A stretch of 64,000 nt of DNA from Candidatus Nitrosocosmicus franklandus (GCF_900696045.1 NZ_LR216287.1:1054001-1118000), one strand, 5' to 3'; numbered from the stretch's first letter, positions 27,531-37,694 are shown. Numbers and translations are program-made. The notes: generated from the letters alone by a model not told the origin.

Positions 27531-28988
27531 TTATTGGCATTTTTGCACCATATTTTTAATTAAAAACTCGGTAACAGCTATTCTAATTGCGGATATGCCT
27601 GTTCTAAATGGATAGGCGCCATTGCCCTGAAAAGTTAATGGATGGACCCACTCATGTAACATGTTTGAATGTATAACATTATCTTCAGAAACAAATTTGG
27701 ATAACAAATAAGTGAAATCATCCATCATGTTAAACCGGTTTCGTGCTATCATTTCTATTCCAGTAATCCAGGCCCAAAAAGTATGATTATGGTATTCGTG
27801 AGGATTAAGTCTCCAAGGCCCCGTTTTTGCAACTTCTTTTTCAGTTACTAGGGGTAGATTGTTTTTCCAAGTTCTCTTTTTCAACGTATTTAATGTATTT
27901 ATTGCTCTTTGATGTATTTCTGAATCATCATGGTTAAATTGTTTGTAGTATAATTCTCCATTGGTTGTGATCTGAATATTATCATTATTATCAGTAAAAA
28001 TGTCTTGACTACTTTCTGTTAATGCAACTAGATATAAAGAAATATCCTGGGTGACTAGTCTGTTATGCATTTTTTCGTCTAAATGCAGATCTGCATCTAA
28101 CGTATCTGCATAGCAGTTGTCTTTATTAGACCACATCTTTTCTTCAACTGCATGTATAGTTCTGTATGCCATATTTTCAAGGTTTTTTGATTCATCATAA
28201 TTTCCGATTATCTTTAGGAGGTTAGACAGGCTCTTTAATGCAAGTATCCAGCAGGCCTGACTATAGACTACTTTTCCAGTTCGTAGAAGCGTATCCATCC
28301 AATCTTCATTATGTTTCTGCTCAAGTAATCCATCATTGTCGATATCCCTACTCTGCAAATAAGTTACTGCTTTAAGCATCCTGGGAACAAAAAAATTGAT
28401 AATGCCTGATAAGGAAACATTTAAGAAAATACTCTGACCTTCTTTATTGCTTGGCATATCATTTATCGTTACAGTATTCGCACTCAAATTTTCATTTCTT
28501 TCCTTTATTGCTATCAAATTAGTTAGAATCCATGAAGTAATATGGATCATTAGGGCAGTTGAATCTATATCAGGATTCTTTCCATATATTTCACAAAAAC
28601 CTCTTTCAAAATAAATAGTGGTAGGGATAGCTCCTTCAAATTTATTTATGGTACTACTATCAACAAAGTTTGACTTGAAGTTTAACTCAGGTGATCCTCT
28701 GCCATATAATAACGGTCTTTTTTTTAAATTACTGCAATACAATAACAATGGAGATACTTCTGTTCCTATCTGATTTGACCAAATCAAAAGACTTTGATAT
28801 AAGGTTGACTCATACTGACCAGATAAAAACTGATCTTTTAGTATAAAGGCCGCATCCCTTGCCCAAATTGCCTTGTAGTATCCCCCAGGATTTACATCCT
28901 TTCCTGCTTCAGATTTTGTTGCATTCATAAACTCAGCATAACGTTTATCAAAATTCATTTTATCCTCTTGATTAATAACAACAGGCAC
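27531..28988 (-). CDS. Six-hairpin glycoside hydrolase (glucoamylase/debranching-type)
   Basis: A 485-residue (alpha/alpha)6-barrel enzyme. Signatures are the GGYYKAIWARDAAFILKDQF strand near the N-terminus, the NDGLLEQKHNEDWMDT block, which holds the likely acid Glu/Asp, and the WRLNPHEYHNHTFWAWITG block. These match GH15/GDE-like glucosidases acting on alpha-glucans or trehalose-like sugars. There is no signal peptide, so it should act in the cytosol on imported or stored glucan. GTG at 28986-28988 is the first start; ATG at 28958 is an alternative. It stands alone, about 16.5 kb from the sugar importer. Confidence 0.75.
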   Translation of the reverse strand: MPVVINQEDKMNFDKRYAEFMNATKSEAGKDVNPGGYYKAIWARDAAFILKDQFLSGQYESTLYQSLLIWSNQIGTEVSPLLLYCSNLKKRPLLYGRGSPELNFKSNFVDSSTINKFEGAIPTTIYFERGFCEIYGKNPDIDSTALMIHITSWILTNLIAIKERNENLSANTVTINDMPSNKEGQSIFLNVSLSGIINFFVPRMLKAVTYLQSRDIDNDGLLEQKHNEDWMDTLLRTGKVVYSQACWILALKSLSNLLKIIGNYDESKNLENMAYRTIHAVEEKMWSNKDNCYADTLDADLHLDEKMHNRLVTQDISLYLVALTESSQDIFTDNNDNIQITTNGELYYKQFNHDDSEIHQRAINTLNTLKKRTWKNNLPLVTEKEVAKTGPWRLNPHEYHNHTFWAWITGIEMIARNRFNMMDDFTYLLSKFVSEDNVIHSNMLHEWVHPLTFQGNGAYPFRTGISAIRIAVTEFLIKNMVQKCQ

Positions 28989-29118
28989 AGTAACAAAACA
29001 TCAAGACATCATACCATTAAATAGTTTTTGAATCTTGTCGATTCAAAGTGAATATAACACATTCTTAAACTTTTATCTTTATTCATTATGTTAGAAGAAA
29101 AGAGAGAGTAGAAGAAAT

Positions 29119-29274
29119 ATGGGTAGTTCTAATAGAGTTAATAAGAATGAACCGGAACATTCAGAATATGAGTGTGACCTGTGTGGAATGAAATTTGGAA
29201 ATAGTCTGGGCGATATGGAACTTCATAAAACAATTGTACACTTTCAAAATGACGTTAAACATACAGAATATTAG
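29119..29274 (+). CDS. 51-residue single C2H2 zinc-finger protein
   Basis: A short gene with ATG at 29119 and TAG at 29272-29274. The protein carries one finger: Cys19-x2-Cys22-x13-His36-x4-His41 (YECDLCGMKFGN, then MELHKTIVH). A purine-rich stretch (GTAGAAGAA) ends 3-4 bp before the ATG. Tiny C2H2 proteins with this spacing are a known feature of archaea and may bind DNA or proteins. It lies alone between the glycosidase and cupredoxin genes. Confidence 0.75.
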   Translation: MGSSNRVNKNEPEHSEYECDLCGMKFGNSLGDMELHKTIVHFQNDVKHTEY

Positions 29275-29717
29275 TCAATTGAATTGACCAAAACTGCAGT
29301 AACATCAGGATTTATTTATTTATTTATTTGAGTGAAAATAGATTACTTGAGGTTAATTATTGATTACTTATGCATTATTACTCAGTGTAATTCATAATAA
29401 TTGTAAATCAAAAGGCAGCAAGAGATGCATAGGAGTTGGATAAACAATTCCAAAACAGAATCGCCAAGATCAGCAACTAAAGTCATTCTTGGTACAGATA
29501 AATCTAATCTTTTTCGGATTGGATATTAATACAACCATAAATCGACAGAGGGTAAATGAAAATATCTGATAAAAAAGTTTAGAAAGAGTATATGAATTAT
29601 AACCAAAAAACACCATAACGTCCAATTCCACATCCTTAGTACAAGATTTTTGAATTATAAAGAGCGCTGGCTGACTCTTTCCCAAAATTATGGCATCTTT
29701 CCTTTGTTCGTAAATTA
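29275..29717. other. Gene-free stretch with TTTA microsatellite
   Basis: No supported gene. TTTA is repeated almost five times at 29311-29329. An antisense frame at 29470-29685 shows no protein-like features. Confidence 0.5.
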
Positions 29718-30290
29718 CTAGGATACTAATACCTTGCCCACCATATTAGGATGAATTGTACAGTAGTACTCAAATGTACCGGGTTCCTGAAAAGTGTATC
29801 TAAAAGTATCACCAGTTTCCATTATTCCTGAATCAAAAACTGTAATGTCATTCGATGGAGAACCTGGGGATACGGAATGTGATTGCAAATCACCGTTGGT
29901 TTCTGATGATAAAGTATAATCTCTCAATCCTATAATATTGTTTAGATTATAAACTATGTTTGTTTCAATTTCATTGACTATATTTTCAATTATTCCTTTT
30001 TGTTTATTATCCTGTTCTACCATTATACTGTTTATAGACTCAGAATTCAGCCCAGTTACTGTATGTCGTGCTGAATCATCATTAGTCCATAGTATGGTAT
30101 CACCGATACTAATGTTTACAGGGTTAGGTTGATATGATTGATCATCAAAATTTGTGGCATCACGGATAATAGATACGATTACATCATCACCATCGCTTTG
30201 GGCTTCCGCAGGTTTCGTCAATCCTGATTGTCCTGCCATATTAGGAATGATGGCAGATGACAAAAAAATAAAGATTAATAATTTGTTCAT
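29718..30290 (-). CDS. Secreted cupredoxin (plastocyanin-like type I copper protein)
   Basis: A 190-residue exported blue-copper protein. Signal sequence LLIFIFLSSAIIPNMAG, then strands NPVNISIGDTILWTNDD, the first copper histidine in SARHTVTG, an atypical insert of about 65 residues, and the C-terminal ligand loop YYCTIHPNMVGKV giving Cys, His and Met. Archaeal ammonia oxidisers use many such proteins as extracellular electron carriers. The frame reaches 30356, but ATG at 30288-30290 starts the signal peptide and avoids overlap with the next gene. The long insert between the ligands is unusual. Confidence 0.85.
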   Translation of the reverse strand: MNKLLIFIFLSSAIIPNMAGQSGLTKPAEAQSDGDDVIVSIIRDATNFDDQSYQPNPVNISIGDTILWTNDDSARHTVTGLNSESINSIMVEQDNKQKGIIENIVNEIETNIVYNLNNIIGLRDYTLSSETNGDLQSHSVSPGSPSNDITVFDSGIMETGDTFRYTFQEPGTFEYYCTIHPNMVGKVLVS

Positions 30291-30340
30291 TCGTTGTAGC
30301 TTACCATATATATTCAAAGATAACATTTTCTGTAGGATCG

Positions 30341-31012
30341 TTATTTCATTAGCCAACCTATAATTCGATGAGGACTGTCGGAAGCTGTGGGATTCTTAAT
30401 CTCATCTTCATAATATATTTTCATACCACCAAGGAAGGATATATTTCCTGAAGAGTTTGTATTAAATAATGCAATACCATTTCCAGCCACGTTACCGTTA
30501 CCATCAATTTTTGATAAGCCGTGAACTGAATAGGATGCCCTGTCTCCAGTCATAGTTGTCAATTCTACTGCTCCATGATATTGTAGAATGTTATGATATA
30601 GATTCCAGACTCCAGAAAAGAAGCCAGTATGGTTATAGCTTATACCTTTGATAGTGCCATTCCCAAAAAACGGTACTTCTTCTGTAAGCATTCCCGTAAG
30701 GTTAGGAAGTATCCTGAAATTTGTATTATGATCAGTTTGATAAAGTATTGGTGGTTCACTCTTAATCATATATGATTGGTTTTGAACGTCTTTGGAGTAA
30801 AGGAATGGCTTGAGGAGCATTTCCTCAATATCTTGAGTCTTATTTTGCAATACTTTATTAGATGGAGTAGAAGATGCTAGAGCACTCGATATCAAAGAAC
30901 CCGGATCAATCATAATGGTCGTACTGCCAGCTACAACAGATATTCCTGTCAGTATAATAACAACCACGATGAAATCAATTTGATAATTGTTTCTGCATTG
31001 TATCATGATCAC
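30341..31012 (-). CDS. Secreted protein of unknown function, next to cupredoxin
   Basis: A 223-residue exported protein: signal sequence FIVVVIILTGISVVAGSTTI, then a beta-rich domain with repeated NG/NH turns (FGNGTIKGISYNHTG, GDRASYSVHGLSKIDGNGN, GNISFLGGMKIYYEDE). Many N-x-S/T sites suit archaeal N-glycosylation. It probably forms an operon with the cupredoxin 50 bp downstream, so a role in the same extracellular process is possible. It is divergent from the tandem-Lrp regulator at 31142. Confidence 0.6.
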   Translation of the reverse strand: MIMIQCRNNYQIDFIVVVIILTGISVVAGSTTIMIDPGSLISSALASSTPSNKVLQNKTQDIEEMLLKPFLYSKDVQNQSYMIKSEPPILYQTDHNTNFRILPNLTGMLTEEVPFFGNGTIKGISYNHTGFFSGVWNLYHNILQYHGAVELTTMTGDRASYSVHGLSKIDGNGNVAGNGIALFNTNSSGNISFLGGMKIYYEDEIKNPTASDSPHRIIGWLMK

Positions 31013-31141
31013 AAAAATTTAGGGAAATAATTGATTTAACTTGGATCATACCTGTGGTAAACAAATCGGACAACAGCATCAAGAATGGATTTTACTTACA
31101 CCAAGATAAAAATAGGCACGGTAGACAATATATGAAGAACG

Positions 31142-32059
31142 TTGACCTTGGATGCAATAGATTTGCGAATTCTAAACCAGTTAGGGCTAAACTGCAGGAC
31201 ATCATTTAGGAACATTGCAAGGTCCATCAATTTTACAACAAAAAGTGTTAAGGAAAGAGTTGATAGCATGATCGCGTCTGGTGTTATAAATAGGTTTATC
31301 GTATTAGTTGATCCATCAGCCCTTGGATATAGCAGAGTAGTCTCCTTTGCACTTAAAAAAGATCTTATTGATAAGGAGACCATTGAGAAGATTAAACAGA
31401 TTGGCGATATTCAGTTTGAGTTTACCGTACTTGGAGGAGTTAAAGGTTTTTCATTATTGACAAAAGATGAGTCACAATCGCACAATCGGGTAGAAAATAT
31501 GGTTAGATTCCTACAACCTGCTTTACTGGGTGCAATAGTCCAAGATCAGTTATCCGACGAAAAGCTAAAAATAAAAAAGAAATTGAAAAGACTGGACTAT
31601 CAGATAATAAGACAGCTGGTTTTGAATCCAAGAATTGAGCTACATGTTATGGCAAAAAGCCTCTCTGTCTCTTCTAAAACCATTAGTAGAAGGCTTGACA
31701 AGTTGCAGGAGAATCACATATTGGAGTTTACAGTATTACCAAATCCTAGAGAAATAAAGGGCCATGTGGTATTTTTTATAGATATAAAAATTAAATCAGA
31801 TAAGAAATTTAAGAACGTTTCTGAAAATATTTATCATCAACTACAAGATTATTTGATTCTGTCTCGTATATTCAACAGTAAGGATACTATTGGACTAGTA
31901 TTAGTTTGCGAAGCAATTATAGATGTGGAAAATATTAGATCATTAATAGAAATAATTGATGGTGTATGTCAGTGTCGGGTGTTTTTGCCCACTACGATTG
32001 AATATAATCAAGAAACGATACTAGATGCAATTGATCGGGTTAGTTTAGAAGTTCTCTGA
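31142..32059 (+). CDS. Tandem-HTH Lrp/AsnC-type transcriptional regulator
   Basis: A 305-residue protein containing two Lrp-like units: HTH1 at residues about 4-60 (IDLRILNQLGLNCRTSFRNI, KSVKERVDSMIASGVI), an alpha/beta region, HTH2 at about 148-200 (LDYQIIRQLVLNPRIELHVM, KTISRRLDKLQENHIL), and a C-terminal alpha/beta domain. Both HTHs keep the recognition-helix pattern. The first codon is TTG at 31142 (or TTG at 31148); there is no ATG in frame upstream, and translation at once gives the conserved helix. It is divergent from the secreted-protein/cupredoxin pair and may control it. Confidence 0.82.
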   Translation: MTLDAIDLRILNQLGLNCRTSFRNIARSINFTTKSVKERVDSMIASGVINRFIVLVDPSALGYSRVVSFALKKDLIDKETIEKIKQIGDIQFEFTVLGGVKGFSLLTKDESQSHNRVENMVRFLQPALLGAIVQDQLSDEKLKIKKKLKRLDYQIIRQLVLNPRIELHVMAKSLSVSSKTISRRLDKLQENHILEFTVLPNPREIKGHVVFFIDIKIKSDKKFKNVSENIYHQLQDYLILSRIFNSKDTIGLVLVCEAIIDVENIRSLIEIIDGVCQCRVFLPTTIEYNQETILDAIDRVSLEVL

Positions 32060-32144
32060 ATGTATTTTTAATTCTAAAATAACCAAAACAACATATATAT
32101 AATTAAAGAATAAAAACTAGTAGTATTTTAACCAAATACCATAG

Positions 32145-32669
32145 CTAGCTATTGGTTATATCTTTAGCAACAGCATCCAATGCGAATGTCACAGTGAACT
32201 TGGTGTTATTGGTAGAATGGAATACTAGTTGATCAACTGCAAAATCCGTGGTACCAAATGTCAACTCAGGAGTCGAACCAGTCAGATTGGTAGAAGCTAA
32301 GATAGTGTTGCTAGTATTGTTAATTGTTAGAGTTTCCACTTTGCTATGTTCTTCATCTTCTGCACTTTGATTATGTGCAATCAAGAATCCCACCTCTATA
32401 GGTTCGCTAGAAATCCAAGATACCGTTCCTACCCAAATTTTATCATCTCCTTTGGGCGGTAGAGCCATAACAATCTGATGATCTTCATGTCCAGGCGACG
32501 GTATGCCAGGTACAGATGTAGCTGTCTTTCTCAAAGTTATGCTATCGCCGGTTACTAACGTTTGTGCTGCGGCAGATTGGCTAGTCATCAAAATGGCCAA
32601 TACACTAGCAAACAACACACCGGAAATTACACTCATATTTTTGCTATAGGCAAACATGTCCATATTCAA
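32145..32669 (-). CDS. Secreted protein, paralogue of 16689-17210
   Basis: A 174-residue exported protein with signal sequence VISGVLFASVLAILMTSQSA ending AAAQ and a beta-rich domain. It shares SVPG...DHQIVMALPP, IWVGTVSWISSEPIEVGFL and LVFHS..NTKFTVTF with the protein at 16.7-17.2 kb. Seven N-x-S/T-like sites lie in the middle part. Function unknown; probably a cell-surface or pseudoperiplasmic protein. Confidence 0.65.
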   Translation of the reverse strand: MNMDMFAYSKNMSVISGVLFASVLAILMTSQSAAAQTLVTGDSITLRKTATSVPGIPSPGHEDHQIVMALPPKGDDKIWVGTVSWISSEPIEVGFLIAHNQSAEDEEHSKVETLTINNTSNTILASTNLTGSTPELTFGTTDFAVDQLVFHSTNNTKFTVTFALDAVAKDITNS

Positions 32670-33568
32670 CAGATGCTTTGATTAATATTTTTTGTATAGC
32701 GGATATGCATTAGTCAAAGGTACAAAGCACTGAAGACAAATTTGAGATCAAATCGAATATAAAATTAGATTGACATTAACATTTGGATGAAGGTTAAATC
32801 TTATGAACTATGACATTATTACTGTAAAATAAATCACTTGTTTTCACAGACAGTGGGATTGAGTTCCTAGTAGGAAAAAGGTTCTAACACATATGTATCA
32901 ATAAACACATATCGGCGGCATGATAACTAAATAATAAAACATCTGGTCGTTGGAGTATTATAGCTAAAATATTTAATGCTATCATCCAAGATTATTTCGA
33001 ATTATTGACAACCAAAATAACTAGATACCAAGCTTTTCTAAAAGTAAAAGACTGGAATATAAAATAAACTTGAAATTTATGTTCCTGGGCGCTCATTTAA
33101 TAAAACGATTCTTTATTATATCAATGGAGACTTTTGGTCATTCTTATAGCTTTTTATTTGATTGAACTTGGCATATTTTGGTGTTGTATTATATATCTTG
33201 CTTTGGGGCTAATAAAACAATATTATATCTCCATTATCATTACTTGCGGATCTGAGTAGAGTTTCAGAGTAATAACTTAACACCAGTAATATTTTTTGAT
33301 TTACCATTTTATAAAAAGGTACCAATGGTTCCATCAAACAATTTGCAGAGTAATAAAATGTGTTTTCTTATTTACTCGTTGACAATTTATTTTCAAATGC
33401 AGAAACAGAATGGTCACGATTGAAAGACGAAATGCGAAACATTACGAAATCCCGGAAGAGGTCAATCAAATCATTTAATCAAGTCATATAGTAGTAGCAG
33501 TAAGCTGTCTAAAACAAGGTAGAAAAGATAATTCTTAGTCCACCGTAACAAATAGGATTATGCTGGTT
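32670..33568. other. Gene-poor stretch
   Basis: About 900 bp of AT-rich DNA between two minus-strand secreted-protein genes. I found no supported gene or RNA. Confidence 0.45.
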
Positions 33569-34102
33569 TCATGTCATGAAACCGGCAATTGATTGATTTC
33601 CAAAGTGAGTACCAATTTTTGATGGATCAAAATATACAGAAATATTTTTTTCACTCAATGTAATGGTTGTAGGTACTTTAGAAAAAAATAAGCCATCATT
33701 CATAGTAAGCGTAGTTGTTCCTCTTATGATGGTCGAATTAGTTTCGGTAATGATTGGAGCATACGGAATCGATAGATCACTAACAGCATGTTCATGAGAT
33801 TCCGACCCATCTGGTTTGGTCATATTAATAACCGCATCAAAGGTGAGTACTACGGTAGGAGATTCTGTCAACGACCAATTGCCTGTATTTATCCAATCGG
33901 AATTGCCAGATGTATCAGTTTGTGTATAGTTAAAAATACCTGTTTTTGTGATATTTCCTTGCTGAGCATTCACAAAATATATAGTTTCATTTAATATTGT
34001 TACCCCTATACACAAAAATAAAGCTAAAGCTGGTACCGCTATTGTAAATAATATTGGCAGTCTATACCGATTGTCTAGTCTTTTAGATTTGCGTTTTAGC
34101 AT
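33569..34102 (-). CDS. Secreted beta-rich protein, unknown function
   Basis: A 177-residue exported protein: basic N-terminus, signal sequence PILFTIAVPALALFLCIGVT, mature start near NAQQG, then a domain rich in Thr, Asn and short strands (SPTVVLTFDAVINMTKPDGS, IIRGTTTLTMNDG). Several N-glycosylation-type sequons are present. It has an HEH cluster (SHEHAV) that could bind metal, but no family is recognised. Confidence 0.6.
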   Translation of the reverse strand: MLKRKSKRLDNRYRLPILFTIAVPALALFLCIGVTILNETIYFVNAQQGNITKTGIFNYTQTDTSGNSDWINTGNWSLTESPTVVLTFDAVINMTKPDGSESHEHAVSDLSIPYAPIITETNSTIIRGTTTLTMNDGLFFSKVPTTITLSEKNISVYFDPSKIGTHFGNQSIAGFMT

Positions 34103-34639
34103 GATTTATCTCCAAAGTCTCTAGTTATTTTGATGAAAGAATATGATGGTTGCATAAGCAGTCAGCACAGGCTTTCTTTCTTCATTTGTTTATAAAAAAT
34201 TTCCAATGAGGTAAGACTATTTCGTCGGACTTCAAACCTATTCGACTTGCTCATTTTACTCATAAGGGATTGTTTCATAGCATTTGCCTAATATTATACC
34301 TACATACAATTAACTTTTTAATAAATTTTAATAATTCATAAAATGATGTAGTCATAAACAAAATAAATACAGACGCAGATATTGATTTACCAGATCGAGT
34401 TTACGACAAAATCTTTTTTATTAAATAAAATAAATTAATAACGCTAATCATAGTAACGCAATCCAAACAAATAGACTAAATAAAACTAGTGGTAACATAT
34501 ATTGACAATAAGTAACTACAAAGCATGGGTCAAAACTAGAGGGATCATATTTCTAGGAATAATAGAATTCAATTAGACATTAAAAATTTACTAGGCTACT
34601 ACACTTTCTTAATTAAACTAGAATATAAAAACAGTTTTG

Positions 34640-34920
34640 GACTTGGTTCTGAGCTGCTGCTGCGTTATTTCCTTTATTTTTGTTTAAGCCAAGGGTATTA
34701 CAGGACACAAATATTCCTATTCAATATATGCATAATGCATTTTGAAATTTGCTTCGCGATTGAGACATTGATTATTGAACACATTACCACTTTCTTTTTT
34801 ACTCTACAACGTTACTATCAATAGTCCATATGTGGTTTAGAATTAATGCAAGTAATAACCACATCGATTTATGACGCAAATATGTATTTTAGTTGAATAT
34901 TTCTTGTTTTAGTCAGCCGT
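34640..34920 (-). pseudogene. Decayed remnant of the Q/N/S-rich secreted protein family
   Basis: Minus-strand translation in shifting frames recovers NRNICV and, further on, FVSCNTLGLNKNKGNNAAAA, matching NQNGLCV and FSCNNASFQHQFNSGNNALA of the intact copy at 43849-44298. Frames are broken by stops and there is no start. About 32 bp further upstream lies a block similar to the intact gene's promoter, supporting common origin. Confidence 0.4.
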
Positions 34921-34951
34921 GATCATAAAGAAAAAATACACTGGATTTAAG

Positions 34952-34992
34952 AACTAGTCGCAGTGCTCTAAATTTCTAGCATTTTTGGATTT
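34952..34992 (-). promoter_or_regulatory. Upstream element shared with the gene at 43849-44298
   Basis: About 41 bp aligning with 44336-44376 at roughly 32 identical positions, including AACTAGT, CTCTAA and TTCTAG. The A-rich segment towards the remnant gene (34930-34945) also resembles the TATA region of the intact copy. Confidence 0.4.
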
Positions 34993-35251
34993 GGGTGATG
35001 TAAAATACAAAAGTATGAGGGTTCTAGAATATCCACAATTAAGGCAAGTTTTTTTGAACTGATTTTGCGCCCAAGTGTATAGGATCTCATTAGTTAGCAT
35101 ATCAAATAGTAACAGTCTACAATGAAGGAAATTAAATTCATTGCAGCAACATTGTTTTATTTTATCGACGCTCCATTTTTAGTACTAAAGTTAATCAAAT
35201 ATTTTGTAGTTATAACGCCAACCTGAGGGGATAGGTATACCTAAAAAATGG

Positions 35252-36313
35252 TCAGGGTTTTGCCTCAAATACCAAGTTAAAAGGAGTTTGCGTTGCTCGA
35301 CGGAATTTTGAAAACCCTGAGGACTTTATAATTTCGGCTATTCGCTCTTCGCCTGCTTGTGCACCCAAAGCTGGCCCATTTTCACTTAAGGATGCAGGAA
35401 CACATACTATTGATGATACTGAATAAAATACTCGTCCAAGAGGATTTAAATTATCCTCAAGTTTATCATTTGCAAATGGTTCTACAAGCATCCAGGTACC
35501 ATTTTTTTTACGTATCGTTTGAAGAACATGTCTCGCTGCGCCGCTTGGGTCACCCATATCATGAAAGCAGTCAAAAAAGGTAACTAGATCATAATCGTCA
35601 CCGGGATAATCAGTTGACTTTGCTACATCAAATGTTATATTCTGAAGGTTTTCTTTTTTAGCCAGATCTCTGGCCCTTTCTATCGAGGGTTTGTGAAAGT
35701 CAAATCCTATAAAGCTTGAATTCGGGTATGCTCTGGCCATCAATATTGTGGATACACCATGGCCACATCCTACATCTGCTACCTTGGCCCCTCCTTTTTT
35801 GAGCTTGTCTTCAACCGAATCTAGAGATGGAATCCAATTACTGATAAGGTTAGCCACATAATTGGGTTTAAAGAAACGCTCCGTACCTTCATACAAATAA
35901 TGATGATGATCTCCCCAACCTAATCCCTTACCGGTTTTAAATGCCTCGATAATTTTTTCTTCGTCTTTAAACAGGCTAACTAATGATTGATAAAATCCTG
36001 CCACATATACAGGGCTGTTCTCATCTGTAAGAGCCACAGCATACTCTTCAGGAAGTGTATAGGTATCACTAGTACTATCATAGGTAACATAGCCACCAGC
36101 TGCTTGAGCGGCCAGCCATTCTTTAATTATTCGTGGATGCGTACCAGTCTTTTTTGCTAATTCGTCGTATGTTAATCCACTTTTCGATTCAGCCATAGCT
36201 TTGAATAACCCTAGTCTATCACCGATAAAGGTTATTAATGCGCCTTCAGCTGCACCCCACTCATTGACTACTTTTCCTATGAATTCATGCATCTTTGCAT
36301 CATCAATTACCAA
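35252..36313 (-). CDS. SAM methyltransferase with N-terminal winged-helix dimerisation domain
   Basis: A 353-residue two-domain protein of the Rv2258c-like/O-methyltransferase type. Residues about 10-85 form a winged helix (LTYDELAKKTGTHPRIIKEW), here used for dimerisation rather than DNA binding. The catalytic domain has motif I VADVGCGHGVSTILMARAY, the ribose-binding FIGFDFHKPSI, motif IV YDLVTFFDCFHDMGDP and MLVEPF. The start is TTG at 36311-36313 with a GGAGG 11 bp before it; ATG at 36292 is an alternative. The substrate is unknown. A 43-codon frame overlaps its start. Confidence 0.87.
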   Translation of the reverse strand: MVIDDAKMHEFIGKVVNEWGAAEGALITFIGDRLGLFKAMAESKSGLTYDELAKKTGTHPRIIKEWLAAQAAGGYVTYDSTSDTYTLPEEYAVALTDENSPVYVAGFYQSLVSLFKDEEKIIEAFKTGKGLGWGDHHHYLYEGTERFFKPNYVANLISNWIPSLDSVEDKLKKGGAKVADVGCGHGVSTILMARAYPNSSFIGFDFHKPSIERARDLAKKENLQNITFDVAKSTDYPGDDYDLVTFFDCFHDMGDPSGAARHVLQTIRKKNGTWMLVEPFANDKLEDNLNPLGRVFYSVSSIVCVPASLSENGPALGAQAGEERIAEIIKSSGFSKFRRATQTPFNLVFEAKP

Positions 36314-36434
36314 CGGTATTTGAACCTCCTTTAGAAATATTACCAGCTAATAGTTGTCCGGTTGTTGTTTTCTCTTGTGATATACATTTAATACCACCAT
36401 CCATGATTTTTGATAAGGATTTTTCCTCTATCAT
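36303..36434 (-). CDS. Possible 43-residue upstream ORF coupled to the methyltransferase
   Basis: ATG at 36432-36434, TGA at 36303-36305, overlapping the TTG start of the methyltransferase by 11 bp. The methyltransferase Shine-Dalgarno-like GGAGG lies inside this frame, the geometry of translational coupling. The peptide is polar with no recognised motif. It may be a leader or chance. Confidence 0.25.
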   Translation of the reverse strand: MIEEKSLSKIMDGGIKCISQEKTTTGQLLAGNISKGGSNTVGN

Positions 36435-37694
36435 AAATTATGTATAATATACGTACAATAAATCAATGATGGTAAAATTAATCAACCTCAATTTTCAAGC
36501 ATTATATACAAAGTTGTCAAGAATTATAGCCCATGTTTTATCGTCAGTCTGGAAAATCAACCGCAATATAATCTATGAATGTCCTACTTACCTGACCTAT
36601 AATTAGATACAAATGGTAAATTATAATAGCATGGTAAATTCAATCGAAGACTAAGCAGATTGTAATACTAACTGTAAGACTCTAGTGCACATAATAACAT
36701 GGTTAATTCTATGATCCAGTTTTACACCCTAGAGATTAATAATATTTGATGATTTGGATGAAAATGATTCTTGATTAAGTAAATCGTTGTTTGTTAGTCT
36801 AAAAAAACCATCTCTTTCATCCATCGATAGACTACGCAACAGTGTAGAACATTATATAATAAGCATATAGTTTAATTCATTAGGATATGGTATATGCGAA
36901 TATATTTATTTGGTATGATGATGCTCCTGCATGCGATCAAAATTAGGCAACTTCAAAATCATCACTCGCAACTAGCCAGTATAGAAAAGATCATCCCACT
37001 ATTGTGACACACTGGGAAATCATCAGTATCTATATTTGGAGCCTTTTTATTTAGAGAAAGATAGACCTGAAATCATTTACAGATCAAAGAGCGATTCTAA
37101 AATATCTTAGTTTTAGTTTCTTGATAAACACAATCTAATAATAATAATTACCAACACGAGAATTCAGTGGCTATGAGAATAGATCCTAAAAAGTATAAAA
37201 GAAAGAATGAGATTAAATATTCTTCGCGAGTGCATTTAATATCGCTATATGAAGAAATATTCTAACTACATAAAAGATAGAATAGACAAACTTCTCAAGA
37301 AATCCATTCAGTTCTCAGACTTATGAGACATAATCAATAATAGCTTAATTGATCCGTTCTGATACCAGAGAAATACATCATTGTCAACTTAACCGATATG
37401 GGTTAATTGATGGAATTTGATTTCTTCATCAAGTTAATTGCATGTTTTGGCGGTTTATTGCAGAAAAATAATTCATTTTCCTGAAACTCTTAATTTTATT
37501 CTTAAAGTTGAGAGTAATTCGTGTAGATATGATCATTATAGTGTTGAGCCATACTTCACAAATTATTGCACAAAGCTAAAATTAATCAGTCATCTATCAA
37601 TATCCTTTTACCAAATCTGAGTGCTTTATATCAATCAAAAAAAATGGTGGATGTGAATAAATTCTAGGATCCCAGGATTTCAAAAATTACGGGC
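36435..37694. other. Long gene-poor stretch
   Basis: About 1.26 kb, the longest empty region of the window. A frame at 37438-37620 is short and without protein-like features. No RNA gene or repeat recognised. Confidence 0.45.

Larger units (their letters stand above)
34103..35251. other. Long gene-poor stretch containing a decayed gene copy
   Basis: About 1.15 kb without an intact gene. The middle part (about 34640-34990) resembles a degraded copy of the Q/N/S-rich secreted gene at 43849-44298 including its promoter; the rest shows nothing recognisable. Confidence 0.5.

Noticed and set aside
29470-29685. 71-codon minus-strand frame
   Set aside because: Composition follows the AT-rich background; no motif and no promoter-like upstream.
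37438-37620. 60-codon frame in the longest gene-poor region
   Set aside because: Short, no motif, no conserved-looking start.
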